A stretch of DNA of 64,000 nucleotides from Pseudomonas sp. R37(2017) (GTDB lineage: Bacteria; Pseudomonadota; Gammaproteobacteria; Pseudomonadales; Pseudomonadaceae): NCBI RefSeq assembly GCF_002113375.1, contig NZ_NEHO01000015.1, positions 78,064 through 142,063 on the forward strand. The letters run 5' to 3'. This document shows, piece after piece, positions 63,548-64,000 of this stretch (positions within the stretch are counted from its first letter, which is position 1; every line of letters starts with the position of its first letter). Under the pieces are notes generated by a model. That model was given only the letters and a program-made list of their open reading frames with translations. It had not been told where the DNA came from and searched no databases. Both the position numbers and the translations under genes were made by a program.

Positions 63548-63859
63548 AAATCGTTCTATGTCAGCGGTTACTTTGAAGAAACCAAGTTGCCACGGATCGG
63601 GGAGGGTGACCGGGTCAAGATCGAGTTGATGAGTGGCGAGACGTTCGGCGGCAAAGTGCAGAGCATTGCCTTCGCCATCGCCGACCGGGAAAACCTGCCG
63701 GGCGGCCGCCTTCTGGCCAACATCAACCCCAGTTACACCTGGATCAAACTGGCGCAACGGGTGCCGGTGCGGATCGAGATCGATGCCGACTATGCCGGTA
63801 AACACAACTTGAGGGCGGGGACCACCGCTACAGTGACCGTCCAGGAAAACCATAAATAA
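63548..63859 (+). pseudogene. Host hlyD, 3' portion
   Basis: About 103 codons (KSFYVSGYFEETKLPRIGEGDRVKIELMSGE... to VQENHK) encode the beta-barrel and C-terminal part of the efflux adaptor whose first 216 codons end at 19443. They align throughout with the C-terminus of the island-borne copy. There is no start codon or ribosome site after the island, so the segment should not be translated. Together the two parts make a protein of about 320 residues, the length of the intact copy. Confidence 0.88.
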
Positions 63860-63862
63860 CCC

Positions 63863-63954
63863 CTGTAGGAGTGAGCACGCTCGCGATGACGGCGTGTCAG
63901 TCGACATCATCTTCGAATGTTAGTCCGTCATCGCGAGCATGCTCGCTCCTACAG
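63863..63954. repeat. Inverted pair of Pseudomonas REP units
   Basis: CTGTAGGAGTGAGCACGCTC (continuing to 63892) and its near-complement at 63925-63954 form a REP pair of the common Pseudomonas type (GTAGGAGCGAGC...). It follows the hlyD stop and can fold into a large hairpin, serving as a transcript end or stabiliser. Confidence 0.85.

Positions 63955-64000
<46 letters not shown>

Overview
The window looks like chromosomal DNA of a fluorescent-group Pseudomonas. The backbone has high GC, Pseudomonas-type REP sequences, a DUF2790 protein, an mtlZ-type fructokinase, an OprD porin and a CheR/hybrid-kinase operon. No rRNA, tRNA or CRISPR array was seen. All calls come from reading the sequence and remembered family features; no database search was run.

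Left backbone (1-19.4 kb): a small membrane protein, a DUF2790 protein, fructokinase, a PI-PLC-like phospholipase, a glycosyltransferase, and a two-component cluster. The cluster is a response regulator, divergent from a large CHASE3-GAF hybrid kinase, then CheR, a second hybrid kinase and a second response regulator. In that operon the CheB methylesterase gene has collapsed to a 47-codon remnant. A TccC-type RHS protein with an AT-richer C-terminal domain and a HEAT/TPR protein follow. Next is an efflux operon of FUSC, DUF1656 and HlyD. Its hlyD is cut at about 19.44 kb and resumes at about 63.55 kb.

Island (about 19.44-63.55 kb, 44 kb): its right end carries three consecutive large tyrosine recombinase genes and a small HTH/coiled-coil gene, the arrangement known from GInt islands (ginABCD) and related to Tn554-type elements. 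Matching 10-bp inverted repeats lie just inside both ends. The cargo, left to right, is: an IS110/IS1111 element; a decayed DUF1656 fragment followed by an intact, diverged copy of the hlyD gene that the island interrupts; a hypothetical gene divergent from an XRE regulator; a complete type I Druantia anti-phage system (druABCDE, 11.3 kb); a glyoxalase III/LuxR/SDR/zinc-type HemB/small-enzyme group; an OprD porin and a long acyl-CoA dehydrogenase; a levulinate (4-oxopentanoate) catabolic cluster (lva) with its sigma-54 activator and two well-placed sigma-54 promoters; a quinone oxidoreductase and a LysR regulator; and a RepB-like partition gene with two in-frame TGA codons, next to a truncated relative and a 19-bp palindrome.

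How it fits together: the island combines phage defence with a catabolic pathway. LvaE activates levulinate, LvaD reduces it, LvaAB phosphorylates the 4-hydroxyacyl-CoA, and LvaC isomerises it for beta-oxidation to acetyl-CoA and propionyl-CoA. LvaF/LvaG and OprD would supply uptake. Insertion removes only HlyD from the host tripartite efflux operon, and HlyD is the only subunit of that operon still intact on the island. The cargo copy may therefore repair the damage done by insertion, which is the most novel idea in this window.
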